NCBI GenBank assembly: GCA_028571685.1
Contig: CM053140.1
Coordinates: 22,239,501-22,303,500, forward strand
DNA length: 64,000 bases
Direction: 5' to 3'
Source: Heterohyrax brucei
Lineage: Eukaryota > Chordata > Mammalia > Hyracoidea > Procaviidae
Positions within the stretch are counted from its first letter, which is position 1. Each line of letters opens with the position of its first letter. The notes beneath the pieces were generated by a model, which was given only the letters and a program-made list of their open reading frames with translations, made no database searches and was not told the DNA's origin. Both the position numbers and the translations under genes were made by a program. This document shows positions 23,580 through 34,550 of the stretch, piece after piece.

Positions 23580-24440
23580 ACACATGATCTACTACAACAA
23601 GAATGACAAATTGAAGAGGAATGGTATCACATTCATCATTAAAAGGAACACTTCAAAATATATGCTGAAGTATGAAACAACTGCCACCCGTCCTCCATCA
23701 TGAATCTCATAGAAGCAGGATTTACAGCATATAGGAAAATCACACAATACCAGGAATCGTAGATTGGGCCAATGGCTCCACATAGTTTTGGGGGAAACAA
23801 CAGGTACAAACATGACAGATACCAAGGAAGAGACTGTACAGTTCTCTATGACACTCTCAAACCTAGAAACAGAGCATCATCCACAAGCAAGTGGGCAAGG
23901 AAGAGACTGTTCTCGTGCCCAACTCACTCCACATTCTATCCATGTCTACTGGCCCTTTTCCCTTCCTGATGGTAAGCAGTACAGGGGGAAGGGTTGGCAG
24001 GTGCAGCAGCTCCTAATGTTGAGGAGATGCAGGGTGGTACCAGCACTTTTTCTTTGGGGGATATGGAGCGGTATCTCAGTACAGGGAGATGGAGGCCTTT
24101 AATCCTCACTGGAGGAGGTCTTGGCTGACACACAGTGGGTGGAAACATAAGATGGGAGGATGAAGAAGAGGCAGTGAAAGACATTTCAATGTGGACGCCA
24201 CTGGGTCACAGTAAACATGGTGGCTGGACTATCACAGTAGTGATTCCCTTCAAGGAAGAAACATCGTCATCTGTTAGGGATCAAAGGACAAATATCTGCC
24301 TCCTGCCAAGGAGAAAGAGACCTTGCTGAAAGCCTTGTAATACGAGAGGCCTAGATGGAAGTCTGAATGTGGGGTAGATATCTTCCCTAACAGGACCTAC
24401 CCAGCCAGGGGTAGGAGGCCATCACCCCAGCAGGTCCTCT
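23580..24440. repeat. RTE and LTR-like fragments, then non-coding flank of the MUC16-like exons
   Basis: Bases 23580-23690 resemble the RTE endonuclease region (compare 27640-27740). Bases 23690-23830 carry the minus-strand LTR-like end. From 23930 the sequence matches 52460-52960 and, a third time, 57720-58135, and leads into the MUC16-like exons. No coding frame is conserved. Confidence 0.55.
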
Positions 24441-24444
24441 CGCT

Positions 24445-25365
24445 TTAGACATAGACATTGTCCCTGTCCAGGGTGTAGGGGACAAGCTGGGTGACACCAC
24501 AGGTCAGCTGGTTCAGCTCCCAGTGAAGCTTCTCTCCATCCAGACTGCGGCCGTTAAGGACAGGGCAGAGTGTGTAGATGCCATCCACTTTGGGGCCTCC
24601 TTGTGCTCTTTGAGCCTGTGGAGGGAGAACCAGGGGATGACCACAAATGTTGCCTCCAGAGAGTGGTCTTGAGAGTCTTTGAGGGCAGGGCAGAGACAAG
24701 CAAGAGAAAATGAGACAGGTGAAGACTTGGACTTGTGATTTAAAGCAAGGGCATAAGACTTCTTTTTCTGGAGAAAATCCCTGGAGACAGAGTTGAAGAT
24801 CTAAAGGAAATATGCTAAATGGTTCCAACAAGGAGAGGAGTGAGTTCTGGAAGTCGCAGAATGGTAGCAGGGAAGAGGCAGTCCTGCTGAGGAGCTCTGC
24901 AGAGTCTAAGAGTGGTAGTGGGGACCAGAAAATGCCTTGGTCCTGGAGCAGATGCCTCCCAAATTCCACATCTACTGCGGAGGCTGAATCTGGCAAGGTA
25001 GAGGGAAACTGACCAAAGGCCTTAAGCCTCTTGACACATTCCTGCTGTCTTTGCCAGATGTACCACCTAAGTGAGGTCAGTCTGCAATCAGAGTAGAAGG
25101 TGTGAGCACTGGGCTTACTGAGCAAGGGCCCAAGCTTGGGAGAAAAGAAAAGTTGAAGAGGAGGGCTGCAGGGGCTGAGGGAAAGTGTGGGCAGGGATGA
25201 GGTGGGGCTCCAAGCAGACATCCCAGTCCTCTTACCAAGCTCTGCTGGATGCTGTCAGCTGAGGTGAACTTTTTAGTACCCTGGTATCCCATGTCATCCA
25301 TACAGCACAGGTTTGTGATGGTGAAGTTGCAGGTGAACTGAACCGGGGCAGGTTGAAGAGCTGTA
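24445..25365 (-). pseudogene. MUC16-like SEA-module exons, copy 1
   Basis: Three exons read on the minus strand. Exon a (25365-25236, 130 bp) has acceptor 'cctctccag' and donor 'gtaaga', and codes FTCNFTITNL, then FTSADSIQQSL. Exon b (25134-25067, 68 bp) has acceptor 'tctcccaag' and donor 'gtggta', and codes LGPLLSKPS, then FYSDCRLTSLR. Exon c (from 24615) has acceptor 'ctccacag' and codes VDGIYTLCPV, then LHWELNQLTCGVTQL and YTLDRDNVYV. This order, with the NFT glycosylation site and the paired cysteines, is that of SEA domains in the large membrane mucin MUC16. Relative to copy 2, one base is missing in exon c (about 24585-24590), which would shift the frame after splicing from exon b. A TAA follows YTLDRDNVYV. 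No other mucin exon was seen, so it is an isolated relic. The long 258-codon frame here simply joins exons b and c through the intron. Confidence 0.8.
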
Positions 25366-25799
25366 CTGGAGAGGAAGAGACAGTTTTCCCTGTGGACTAC
25401 AGTAATAGGCAAGGTTGCCTAGAGCACTGGTCAGAAGCAACAGCAGTGAACTACGTACAGCCATTGGCTGCAGGAGCACAAGGAGAGAACAAAGATTTGG
25501 GGAACCCAAACTTCCTCATTGAGTCAGCATTAACTGAGCAGACATGGGTTCAAAGCTTTGTGCAGTCATAGCTGTCAAAGGCACAGTGTTACCAACTGTG
25601 TTATCAACACAAAATTTCTGTTGAAACCTTAACCCTCTTACCTGTGAATCTTAAGCATCCAATATTACAGAGCAGAACTGCCCTCACAGAGTTCTTTTAG
25701 GCTAAAATCTTTAATTTTAAAATTATTTGGCTGAAAATTATTTCCAAAGTTAGCAGTAGTACATCAACAGGGAACAGCCAGGAATTCAACCCTGATTCA

Positions 25800-26590
25800 C
25801 ACAAAGGTGGTACAACAGGGGATACCACTGCTGATTGACACTTGGATCTTGATGGAAAGCAGAAAATACCATAAAGATGTTGACCTATGTTTTACTGACT
25901 ACACAAACACATCTGATTGTGTGAATCGTAATAAATAATGGAGAATGTTGGGACAAAATGGAATTCCAGGACACTTCATTCTGCTCTTACGGAACCTGTG
26001 TACAGAAAGAAGAGGCAGTCATTCTAACACACAAATGAGTATTAGGTGGTTTAAAATCCAGAAATACTTCATCAGAGTCGTAATCTTTCCGTCTTACTCA
26101 GCCTATATGCTCGGCAAGTATTCCTAGAAGCTGGACAATATGAACAAGAAGGGCAGGATTATCGATGCAGAAATACTCATTAACAATCTATGATGTGCAT
26201 ATGATACAAATTTGACTGCTAAAAGTCAAGTAGATTTCAGGTAAAGTCTTTGGTGTGGATTGGACATCAACGTAAAGAAAACCAAAATCCACGCAACCAG
26301 ACCGGTAAGAACCATCATGATGAGTGGAAAAACACTGAAGTTATCAAGGATTTCATTTAACTCAGATCCTTGATCAGTATCCAGGAAGTTTGTTGTTGTT
26401 AGGTGCCAACAAGTCAAACCCGACTCACAGCAGTCCTGTCCACAACAGAAGGTAATTCTTCCTGGTCCTGGGCCATGCCCACAATGGTTGTTAGACTTTA
26501 GCCCATTGTTGGGAGCCATAAAGTAGCAGTCAGCAAATCAAAAGACACACAGCACTGCGAATATTGGATGCAGATGACCTCTTTAAATCT
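25800..26590 (+). mobile_element. RTE-clade LINE fragments with an inserted minus-strand SINE/RTE tail
   Basis: Has 'NGIPGHFILLLRNLC' (25957-26000) preceded by an 'aacacatctgattgtgtgaa' (KAFDCVN-like) stretch. At 26390-26525 a minus-strand tail 'gtgccaacaagtcaaacccg' interrupts it. Block 2 partner: 54330-55075. Confidence 0.75.
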
Positions 26591-26639
26591 TAAAAAGCAA
26601 AGATGTGACTCTGACGACTAAGCTGTAGTGTCATGGATC

Positions 26640-26909
26640 GACTTGAGCCAAGATGCACAGTCTTCAACAGGATCACTTATGGGTCATAATCCACTCTAAC
26701 CTTTCTCTGAGGACTTGGCTTCAAGAATGATTTCACTTGTGGGCTAACACAGTCTGAGGACCAGGTCTTCTGGGTCTCTCCAGGCTCAGTCAGGTCAGCA
26801 GGTCTGGTCTTGCTACTCCAATTTCAGTTCTACACTGCACTTTCTCCTACTTCATCAGAGGCTCTATTGTTTTCTCTGTGAGCACAGTCACTGGTGGTAG
26901 CCTGGTACC
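26640..26909. repeat. Unnamed dispersed repeat (partner 55165-55500)
   Basis: Shares 'tggatcgacttgagccaaga' (26635/55177) and 'cacttgtgggctaaca'-like text with 55165-55500. It is probably LINE 3'UTR material typical of this genome. No coding signal. Confidence 0.5.
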
Positions 26910-27205
26910 ATCTAGTTCTTGCCTCTGGCTGATAGCCTCTAGTTTAGGTGGCCCTTTCTGTTGTTTTGGACTCCGAAGTACCTAACAACGTAATTGTGGA
27001 AGAAATAGCATTTTAGAACAGACTTCTTAGGTTTTATTAATGAGGTTGTATCAGAGTAGGCATTTACCCATGAGTCCATTTGTCATACTGTGGATGCTTC
27101 CGTGTAGCTGTACTGATGCAAGCTTTATCACCAGTATTCAAACACCCACAGAGTCACCCATGGTGGACACGTTTCAGCTGAGCTTCCAGACTAAAACAGA
27201 CCAGG
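26910..27205 (+). repeat. One arm of a 300-bp inverted repeat (partner 43700-44010)
   Basis: The reverse complement of 43700-44010 matches it with few differences, for example 'gtggaagaaatagcatttta' and 'gtcacccatggtggacacgt'. The shared open frame (QSRHLPMSPFV, then FITSIQTP) matches no protein I recognise. Confidence 0.8.
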
Positions 27206-27505
27206 AAGAAAGACTTGCTAGTCTACTTGAGAAGGACATCAGCCAGTGAAAACCTTATGAACAGCACTGTGCGTTGTCTGAGAGAGTGCCTGACGATGAA
27301 CCTCCCTGCGTGGAAAGGACTTCAGTGAAGACCAGCGAAGAGCTGACTCCTCAAAGTAGCCAAGCCAAGTGCCGTAGAGTCGGATCTGACTCATGGCAAC
27401 CTCAAAATAGAGTCAACCGTATTGATGTGGATGGAGTCAATCTTTCAGGACCCTCATTAACTGATGTGGCATGACTCAAAATGAGAAAAAAAGGCTGTAA
27501 ATGTC
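27206..27505. repeat. SINE/RTE-tail-like fragment
   Basis: Has 'accaggaagaaagacttgct', the common 'cagccagtgaaaacc' block, then 'gtagagtcggatctgactca'. These are diverged parts of the afrotherian SINE/RTE tail. Confidence 0.5.
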
Positions 27506-27509
27506 CATT

Positions 27510-28690
27510 AATAATCAGAACCTGACATGCATCAAGTATGAATGTAGGGAAAGTGGAAACTGTCAAAAATGTAATGCAATGCATCGAAATCGGTATCTTC
27601 AGCATTAGTGAGTGGAAATGCTCTGCTGTCGGCTCTTTATTTACTGAATATCCGGATGGCCCATTATGCCAGGAATGGCAACTTGAAGAGGAAATGGGGT
27701 TGCATTCCTCATCTAAAAGAACATTTCAAGATGTATCCTGAAGTACAGTGCTGTCAGTGATAGGATAATACCCAGAAGCCTACCAGGAAAACTGATCAAA
27801 TGACTGCTATTCAAATATCTGTACCAACCAGTAAGGTCAAAGAGGAAGAAATCGAGGAGTTTTTACTACGTTCTAAAGTTCGGCATTTGTCAAACATGCA
27901 GCCAGAAGGCATTGACAATCACTGGTTATTGGAATGTGAAAATTGGGAACAATGAAGGAAGAGTGGCGGCTGGAAAATAGGGCCTTGGTAATAGAAATGA
28001 TGCCCGAGATTGCATGACAGTATTTTCTAAGATGAGTGACTGCTTCCTTGCAAATACCTTTTTTCCCCTGACATGAATGGTGACTATACGCAGGAACCTC
28101 ACCAGATGGAAGATGCAGGAATCAAATGGACTGCATTTGGGGAAGGAGACAGTGGAAAAGCCCAGTCCTAGCTAGTTCAAGGCCAGGGACTGACTGGGAA
28201 ACAGGCCTTAATGGCTCCTATGTAGGTTTCCTGCTGAAAGTTAGAATAAGTTCCTGAGAGCCAAAAGACATACTTGAGTATACACCACCTGAGTATAGAG
28301 ACCACTGGAAAAACAGATGTGAGGCACTGAACAGTAATGACCGAAGACTACACAAGCTCTGGGATGACATCCAAGAAGTTATACCTCAAGAAAGCAAGAG
28401 GTCACTGAAAGACAGGAGAGAAAGAAAAGGGCCAAATGGATGTTAAAAGGGACTCTGACACTTGCTCTTGAATATTGACTAGCTAAAACAAAAGGAAGAA
28501 AAGAGGAAGTAAAAAACAAATATGGAAATAAAGCAAAGTTCTATGCAGTTCATTCCATATACACACCCACCAAGAGACACATTTTTCTTTCTGAAAAAAT
28601 GCATCAAGGATTCTCGGAAAAAAGAATGGGAAAACAAAAGAAGCATTCTTGAGACTAAAGAGACAGAAAACCACAGAGAATGATCCCCAG
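27510..28690 (+). mobile_element. RTE-clade LINE, endonuclease and linker region
   Basis: Reading across frames gives 'MTAIQISVPTSKVKEEEIEE' (the QVYAPT endonuclease block), 'QPEGIDNHWLLECENW', then 'EYTPPEYRDHWKNRCEALN' and 'SKRSLKDRRERK', the order of the RTE ORF upstream of the RT. Many stops make it a dead copy. It ends just before the kinase promoter. Confidence 0.8.
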
Positions 28691-28695
28691 GCTGG

Positions 28696-28762
28696 ATTGG
28701 TCCGTTTCTTACAGTGACTTCATAAGGAGCAAACTGTTGGCAACTCCAAGCCCCTGTATGTG
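28696..28762 (+). promoter_or_regulatory. Degenerate promoter of kinase gene A1 (TATA lost)
   Basis: Aligned with the promoter at 58488-58554. The inverted CCAAT box ATTGG is kept (28696-28700). The TATA element has become TGTATGTG (28755-28762) where the intact gene has TATATAAG. Flanking text ('ttccaggcaacctaggtctg') is conserved, so the comparison is secure. Confidence 0.65.
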
Positions 28763-28789
28763 TTCCAGGCAACCTAGGTCTGGGGTCCG

Positions 28790-29164
28790 TCTAGCTCAGG
28801 CAGGTGTTTCACGGACCTGAGAGACTGTGACCACACTTAGCTCGTTTTTCACTTTTCGTATTTATTGATTTGCTCATTTTTCCATTGCATTTTATCTTCT
28901 TTGCTTACTGTCTTCCTAAGTTTTGGTCATTACTTGTTTAGTCATTTATCTTCTTATTTAGTTATTCACTTAGTTTTTACTTATTTGTTTGTTTGTTTAT
29001 TGACTCCACTTATTTACAATATGGAGACAGGAAGTGTGGTGAATCATCAAGAGCATTTATCACAGACGGAGAAACAAGAGAGACGGGAGCTCAGTCCCCC
29101 AAACCATCTCTGACTTTTCCAGTCGGACTGCGTGTTCTTACTGGGTGTCTAAGGGAGGACAGAG
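28790..29164 (+). pseudogene. Kinase gene A1, exon 1 (start codon lost)
   Basis: Homologue of the first exon of the intact gene. The coding part (29083-29164) has the same 82-bp length and stays open, but the ATG is replaced by ACG (29083-29085). It keeps the GTGAGT donor at 29165-29170. An upstream ATG at 29020 opens a different frame. A TTATTT/TTTAC-rich tract (about 28905-29015) lies in the 5'UTR equivalent. Confidence 0.7.
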
Positions 29165-30343
29165 GTGAGTGACTGCATGCAGACATTCAGGCTTGGGGGA
29201 CAGCGACTGTGGAAGAATGCATGGAACTCGTGATGGGGGATGGGGTGGTCAGCTGGAGCCCCGTGGGCGTATCTGGGATTCTCCCAGCCCCTGCTCCCAC
29301 CCCGACCCCACCCCCATGACTGTTACCTCCACAGAGGTGCCTGTCTGTTAGGTGAGCCGGAGAGAACCTGCGACAAACCGGCTGCAGAGATTTTATCCTA
29401 TTTTATTGGACCAGTTCCTCAAGGCTTCAGTGCGCTTAGAATTTCCCTGGGGCCAGGTAGTGCCGGGAAGCAAAGGCTTTGTGAAAAGCAGACACGTAGA
29501 AAAACGGAGGTCTCACCTGCTTTCATCCCCTACCTCTTCATTTCCTCAGCAAATTGTGCCGATTTTGTCTTTTTCACCTTTAGCTTTTCTTGATATCTTG
29601 GTTCTCTTTAGTGACAACTTTCTCTCATTTTCTGTCATTTCTTTGCTCTTTTTCAGTTTATCTGGTTTTCCCTTTATTTCCTCAATGCCTCATTTTTGTT
29701 TACTCTGTACTTCTGTTTGCTTATGAATCCTTTTCCTATTATGGTATTTCCTCATTCTGTATCTTTTCTTTCTCTTTCACATTTTCTCCTTCTTTTGTTT
29801 ATATAATTGATCTTCTTGGTGATTAAACTTGAAATCGTACTTTTCCATTCTCTGCTTTTGCTTTTCTCATTTCCGCTAATTCACACACATCTCCCTGTCT
29901 CTTCTCTGTATCCTTTTCCTTACACTTTGGTTTCTTTTTACCATTCTTTTCTCATTTCCCCATTGTTTATTACATTTTATATTTTCAATACCTTTTCAAA
30001 TTTCCCATTTTATTTATTTTAGTTAATTTTCTCATTTGAATTTCCTCATGTCTTTCATCTCATACCCCTTCAAACTTGTAGTTTATTATTTTCCTGATTA
30101 CTGCATTTTCTTTTTATTCTTTTCCCTTATCTTTATTCTGATTAGTTTCATTTCACGGAATTGATCTTCCTGTTCTTTTCTTACATCTTTCAAGTTTTTG
30201 AAGTTGCGATGTCCTTTTTTCTCATTTTTAAATTATACTTGCTCTTTTTTTCATGTTTTGTGAAATTTTTAGTTATTACATTTCCCACTACTTTTACATA
30301 TTTACTTCTTTTCTCACTTTTTCCATCTTAACCCTAACACAAG
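29165..30343 (+). other. Pyrimidine-rich intron of kinase gene A1
   Basis: From about 29560 the plus strand is overwhelmingly T and C, up to the acceptor 'taacacaag' ending at 30343. Open frames inside (for example 29590-30022) are rich in Phe/Leu/Ser only because of the T bias. It lacks the L1 insertion found in the intact gene's intron. Confidence 0.75.
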
Positions 30344-32010
30344 GGCACCTCTCATCCAAAAGCCCAAAAGGCCCCGAAGCCACACTCAACATGCTGCAGA
30401 ACCACTCAGCCGTTTCTGCTGAGGAGGAGATGTATGTGGGACACTACCACCTCTTCAGAACCATTGGCAGGGGGACATTTTCCAGAACGATGCTAGCCCA
30501 GCGTACCGTCACCGGCCAAGAGGTAACCATTAAAATGCTGAGCAAGACCCAAAAGGCATCCAACTTCTTCTACCAAGAGGTAAAAATATTGAAGGATCTC
30601 CATCATCCTTATATTGTAAGGATGTTTCACATTATAGACACTCAGGACCTTCTCGGCATGGTCTTGGAGTACGTGAGTACAGGGCACTTGGGGAATTATA
30701 TAAGAGCTCACGGCTTCCTGAGTGAAAAGAAGGCCCAAAAAACTTTCAGACAATTAGTCCGGGCTGTACACTTTTGCCATAATGAACGTTTCGTGCATAG
30801 AAACATAAAACCACAAAACGTGCTGTTAGATGACAGGAAGAACATCAAACTAGCCAACTTTGGGTTTGCAACGGAATTCACCCAGGGGAATAAGCTGAAC
30901 ACGTTCTGTGGCACTTTGCCTTATTCTGCCCCAGAAATGGTGCTACGAAATCCGTACGATGGACCCCCCGTGGATGTGTGGAGCCTGGGAGTCACCCTGT
31001 ATGTCATGCTAAGTGGATCTCTGCCGTTTGATGGCGACACCTTCAGTGAGATACGAAATCGGATCCTGGCCACAGAATACATTATTCCTGGCCACATGCC
31101 TACGCAGTGCACTCACATGCTGAGCAAAATACTTACTTATGACCCAATAGAGAGAGCCACATCAGAGGCCATCCTAGACCATCCATGGATGATGACAGTT
31201 GATAATGAGAACCAAAATGTGTCTGTGCAGCCACCCTCAGACCATTAGGACTGACAACGCATTCGGGCCACGGGGAACATGGGTTACAGGCAGGAAGAGA
31301 TTCGTGACTCACTGTTCAATCCAAAAGACGATAATGGTATGGCCACCTCCTTGATGCTAGCTCAGAAGACATCTGAGACACAGACTCATGCCAATACCCT
31401 GAAACGCAATACTGCAGCACACTGCACTGATAGCCACACCCGTTTCTCCTCCCATGAGGTACGTCCCACCATCTGTGTGAAACCTAAACAGCTGAGTTAC
31501 AGTGTACTTGCCATTCCCACCTACGATTACCACTACCACAGCCCACTGAAGACTCCAACTTCTAGAAGGAAGGGGGCCTCTATGGTTGTGTGCTTCTCCC
31601 TCAGTTCCCCTTGCAAAGTTCTTCCACAACAACCCAGGATAGCCTGGGCAGAGCCAACCAGACGCTGAACTGGCATGCCAAGCTGAAAACTAGTGCAGTG
31701 GAACAACCCAGCAGAGTCCCCACATGCGTAACCGTGGCTGCCCATGGCTGCCTCCTCGGCTGAGACCAGTAAGAAGGGTGGAGCCTGAGAGGAAATCCAG
31801 TACCCACATCGAACGTCAGCACTTATTCTGTCAAAAATGAGCATGTGCGAGAAGTACCCGACCAGAGTGTGACTCCAGCCTCTCCCTCTGTCAGAAGCCA
31901 TGAGCCACAGGATGCCACTGGCCACTTCTTTTAAGTTGATTACAAAATATCTTTGTTGTACCTGTATGCAAAGAGAACAGAAGCTGTGTGACATCCAAGT
32001 TGAAGATCAG
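30344..32010 (+). pseudogene. SMOK-like kinase gene A1, main exon: pseudokinase or pseudogene
   Basis: Open from the acceptor to TAG at 31246-31248, 301 codons with no indel relative to the intact gene (an ATG inside the intron at 30253 lengthens the frame to 331 codons). Kinase landmarks: GRGTFSRTM glycine loop, VTIK lysine kept, catalytic loop VHRNIKPQNVLL with HRD changed to HRN, ANFG in place of [15 protein letters not shown], and the C-lobe to HPW. Both catalytic aspartates are replaced by asparagine through GAC to AAC, so phosphotransfer is not expected. TAG (31246) and TGA (31252) cut off the UBA segment, which stays readable in the same frame (31279-31668). The Cys-rich tail is visible near 31945-31975. 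The first in-frame ATG after the acceptor, at 30391, would give a 285-aa catalytically dead protein. With TATA and start codon also lost, a pseudogene is the likeliest reading. Confidence 0.8.
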
Positions 32011-32470
32011 AGGCTCAGACCTTGAGAGGCCAAGCCACAGTCTCTGAGGTATAAAAGGAGGAGGAAAATAAACAGTTTCATGGAGCCCAGTGACATAATG
32101 CAGGAGATATGCCAAGTGGTAGACACGAATGACTGTGAGTGGGATCTCACAAGTACACACTGCTTTCTTTGCATGAATGGCCCACCAGGACAGTAGATCT
32201 TGGTCTAGTCGACAATGGAGGTGTGCAGACTGCCATGGCAGGCTCTGAAAGGGGTCCAAGTGAAGAGAAATTTAGGCATCTTGTTGGCCTTCAAGAAGAT
32301 CACCTCCAAAATCACCAGAGAGCTGGTACTGTAGAAACGTGTCACCACCGGCCAGAGACAAAAGAGGAGTTCACATGTTTAACCTCCCTCATGATTCTGG
32401 AGACTGTGTTTTTCAAGGCCACAGAAGACCCTGAACTGCACTGAGATAGCACCAAGGCAGTAAACACACC
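32011..32470. other. 3' flank of kinase gene A1
   Basis: Homologous to 62400-62800. Contains AATAAA at about 32068-32073, a possible polyadenylation signal that the intact locus lacks at this site. No coding signal. Confidence 0.5.
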
Positions 32471-32499
32471 CTGATGCCAATCAGGTGATTGTGGTTCTG

Positions 32500-32567
32500 A
32501 ATGAACAGTGAGTCACAAATCTCTATGTGTCTATAAACCATGCTCCCCATGGCCTCAAGGCACTGTG
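32500..32567 (-). pseudogene. Inverted UBA-segment copy behind kinase gene A1
   Basis: On the minus strand this codes a damaged version of the kinase UBA segment (CLEAMGSMVYRHIEICDSLF). It corresponds to the better preserved inverted copy at 62851-62918, so the inversion predates the block duplication. It is more diverged here. Confidence 0.75.
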
Positions 32568-32954
32568 GGTCCTCACCAAGTTCTCTTGGCCTGAATGCCA
32601 TCTGTACACAGCAACAACTCTGTCTATGCAAGATCCTACTTATAACCATTGGCATCCCACATAGGGCAGATCTGCATCATCTCATCAGGCTCCATGGAGC
32701 TGGTCCTTCATGTCGGCTTCCATGAGTGTGACGTTTGAGATCTGATTATCTCCACCACATCTTGCTCTCAAGTTCGTTAAGGTCCCTTCAAGCACAAGTG
32801 AAGCAAAGATTCATCAAAAACAGACACTGCCAACTTGATCGGTTGGGGGTAAGAGGTCTGGACGTTTCTGCCTTGGGAAGCCATTTGATTTCCATCAGGG
32901 TCCTCAAGCTCCCTCTAAAACCCAGTGAAAGTAGTCAATAAACAATGAACAAAG

Positions 32955-33300
32955 TTCACTGAACAGTGAACCAGGAACTGCACAGTTCAACTCCACAAAG
33001 ACACACCTTGAAAGAAAGGCTTGCAGTCTCATTCTCATGTATCTGGCATTTGAAGAAAATTAGAAAAAGTCGATAAAACATAAAGGACGTGTTGAGTATA
33101 CCCCACCTGAATTCAGAGGCTGTCTCAAGAAGAGGTTTACAGCATGGCAAACGAGTCACCAAAGACAAAACAAATTGTGGGAGGCCATCCGACAGGAAGA
33201 TGACATTTTAAAAGGCAGGAAAGAAAGGAAAGACAAAAAGGAATGACATGGAAGCTTGCTCTTCAACATCCAGTGAGTAAAGCAAAAAGAACTGATGAGG
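32955..33300 (+). mobile_element. RTE-clade LINE, linker region fragment
   Basis: Matches 63300-63650: 'acaccttgaaagaaaggctt' and 'gagtataccccacctgaatt' (EYTPPEF), then the KLWEAI region. It is cut off at about 33300, where the two blocks stop matching. Confidence 0.75.
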
Positions 33301-34550
33301 GAAAAGCTCACCGTTAAGACAACAGTTGGAATTCAGCAGCTGCTGCTTGGAAACTGTATGTCACCAGGAGTCAGAATTGACTGGACGGTGTAAGTTTGCT
33401 TGGTATTCGGGGGGATGCATAGGCCCCAAGGTGAACCCTACCCATGTTTTGTACTTGTTTTGCAGAACTGCTGAGAAAATGGGAGGTTTGCACTTAAAGA
33501 AGAACTCAGAGGGAAAAAGTGGCTGACTTGCTTTTGAAATTTCCAAGCAGTAGTTTGCTGTTGGAAGCCTTCCAGCAGGAAAAGTCAGAGCCCATTGCAA
33601 GACAGCCCCTTGCAGGACTGGGAGTTATAGGGAGCCAGTGAACAGACAGCTTGGTCAGCTCCCTTAAGCTGATTGTCCAGGTTGAGTCAATGACTGCAAG
33701 TAGGGGAAGAGCAGGAGTCAAGTGACAGTCTAAGTTTGGGCAAGTTCCATTGGCACCATGGGTCCTAGCCTGCAGGGCCAGGGATAAGAGGGAGAGGCAG
33801 GGTGGCTACTGAGAAGGAAGGCAACTGTGTGTGACTTAGCCCAAGAGGGCTGGGGATGAGAGTGTGGGAAGGAGCTGTCCGAAGTGCCTGCCAGTAAGTG
33901 TGAACTCGAGAGCCTGGGTCTGCTACCCCTTGTCAGTTAGATTGGAAGGGCAGGGATGAGCCGACTAGAACCCACCCAAAGGAAGAGAAAGGTGTCTGAA
34001 AGAGCTGAGAAAGCTGGTGTAGACTGCTACAAGCTGATGGCGCCCTGTGGACTGGATTTGAAACCCCAACCAACATTTTTTCTTTGCCTTTATCTTGCTA
34101 ACCTGAAACTTCTGTCTGAGCCATGTTTTTCAGGAAATCACAGCAGATGGTGGCTCCATCCACAACACGTGCCCAACCTACAACCTCTCAGCATGCCCAG
34201 ATTCAGATCCTGGCCTACACTGACACAGGACCAGTTTATCACCAGAAAGGAAGTGCTTCCCAGCCAGTCCTTTCACCAGAGACCATCCCAGAAGCCATGA
34301 CAGAAGAGGATGCCACTTCTGCACCTCCACATGTGGACATGCAGCAGGGGAGCTAAGGGCAGAGAACTCCACTACCAAACCCGACCCCTGGACACCACTG
34401 GAAATAAAAAGCTTTTGAGCCCCGTGGGACAGTGAACACATGGTGTTAAGGCTGCTAGACTCGTGTTACTCCTTATCTACACAGACAATAAACTTGAAAC
34501 TTTGTGTTACCCTTGCAATTCGTGTCCCTCTTATTTCAGTCAGCTAATAA
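33301..34550. other. Unidentified segment with exon-like or LTR-like end
   Basis: Includes a SINE-like scrap (33330-33395), then sequence not shared with block 2. A 77-codon frame (34123-34356) follows an acceptor-like 'gccatgtttttcag'. AATAAA occurs at 34403-34408 and 34487-34492, then text resembling the end of an LTR. It could be a solo LTR or a terminal exon. I recognise no protein. Confidence 0.35.

Larger units (their letters stand above)
12785..26640. repeat. Spacer block 1 of the large tandem duplication
   Basis: Colinear with 44005-55150. Anchor pairs are 12787/44010 ('ggagaggtctaaagg'), 12890/45032 ('cagagctcggttgctcaaag'), 13672/45828 ('gtttggtgga'), 15764/47977 (the same SINE), 17588/48548 (the same SINE), 19715/50195 (the same RTE end), and 24445-25365/52960-53897 (MUC16-like exons). 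Copy-specific insertions are annotated separately. By eye, aligned parts look roughly 80-88 percent identical, so the duplication is old. Confidence 0.8.

Noticed and set aside
24445..25221. 258-codon minus-strand frame as a single-exon gene
   Set aside because: It reads through an intron between two MUC16-like exons whose splice sites are visible. The middle part has no domain, and the paralogous region (53278-53898) is not open.
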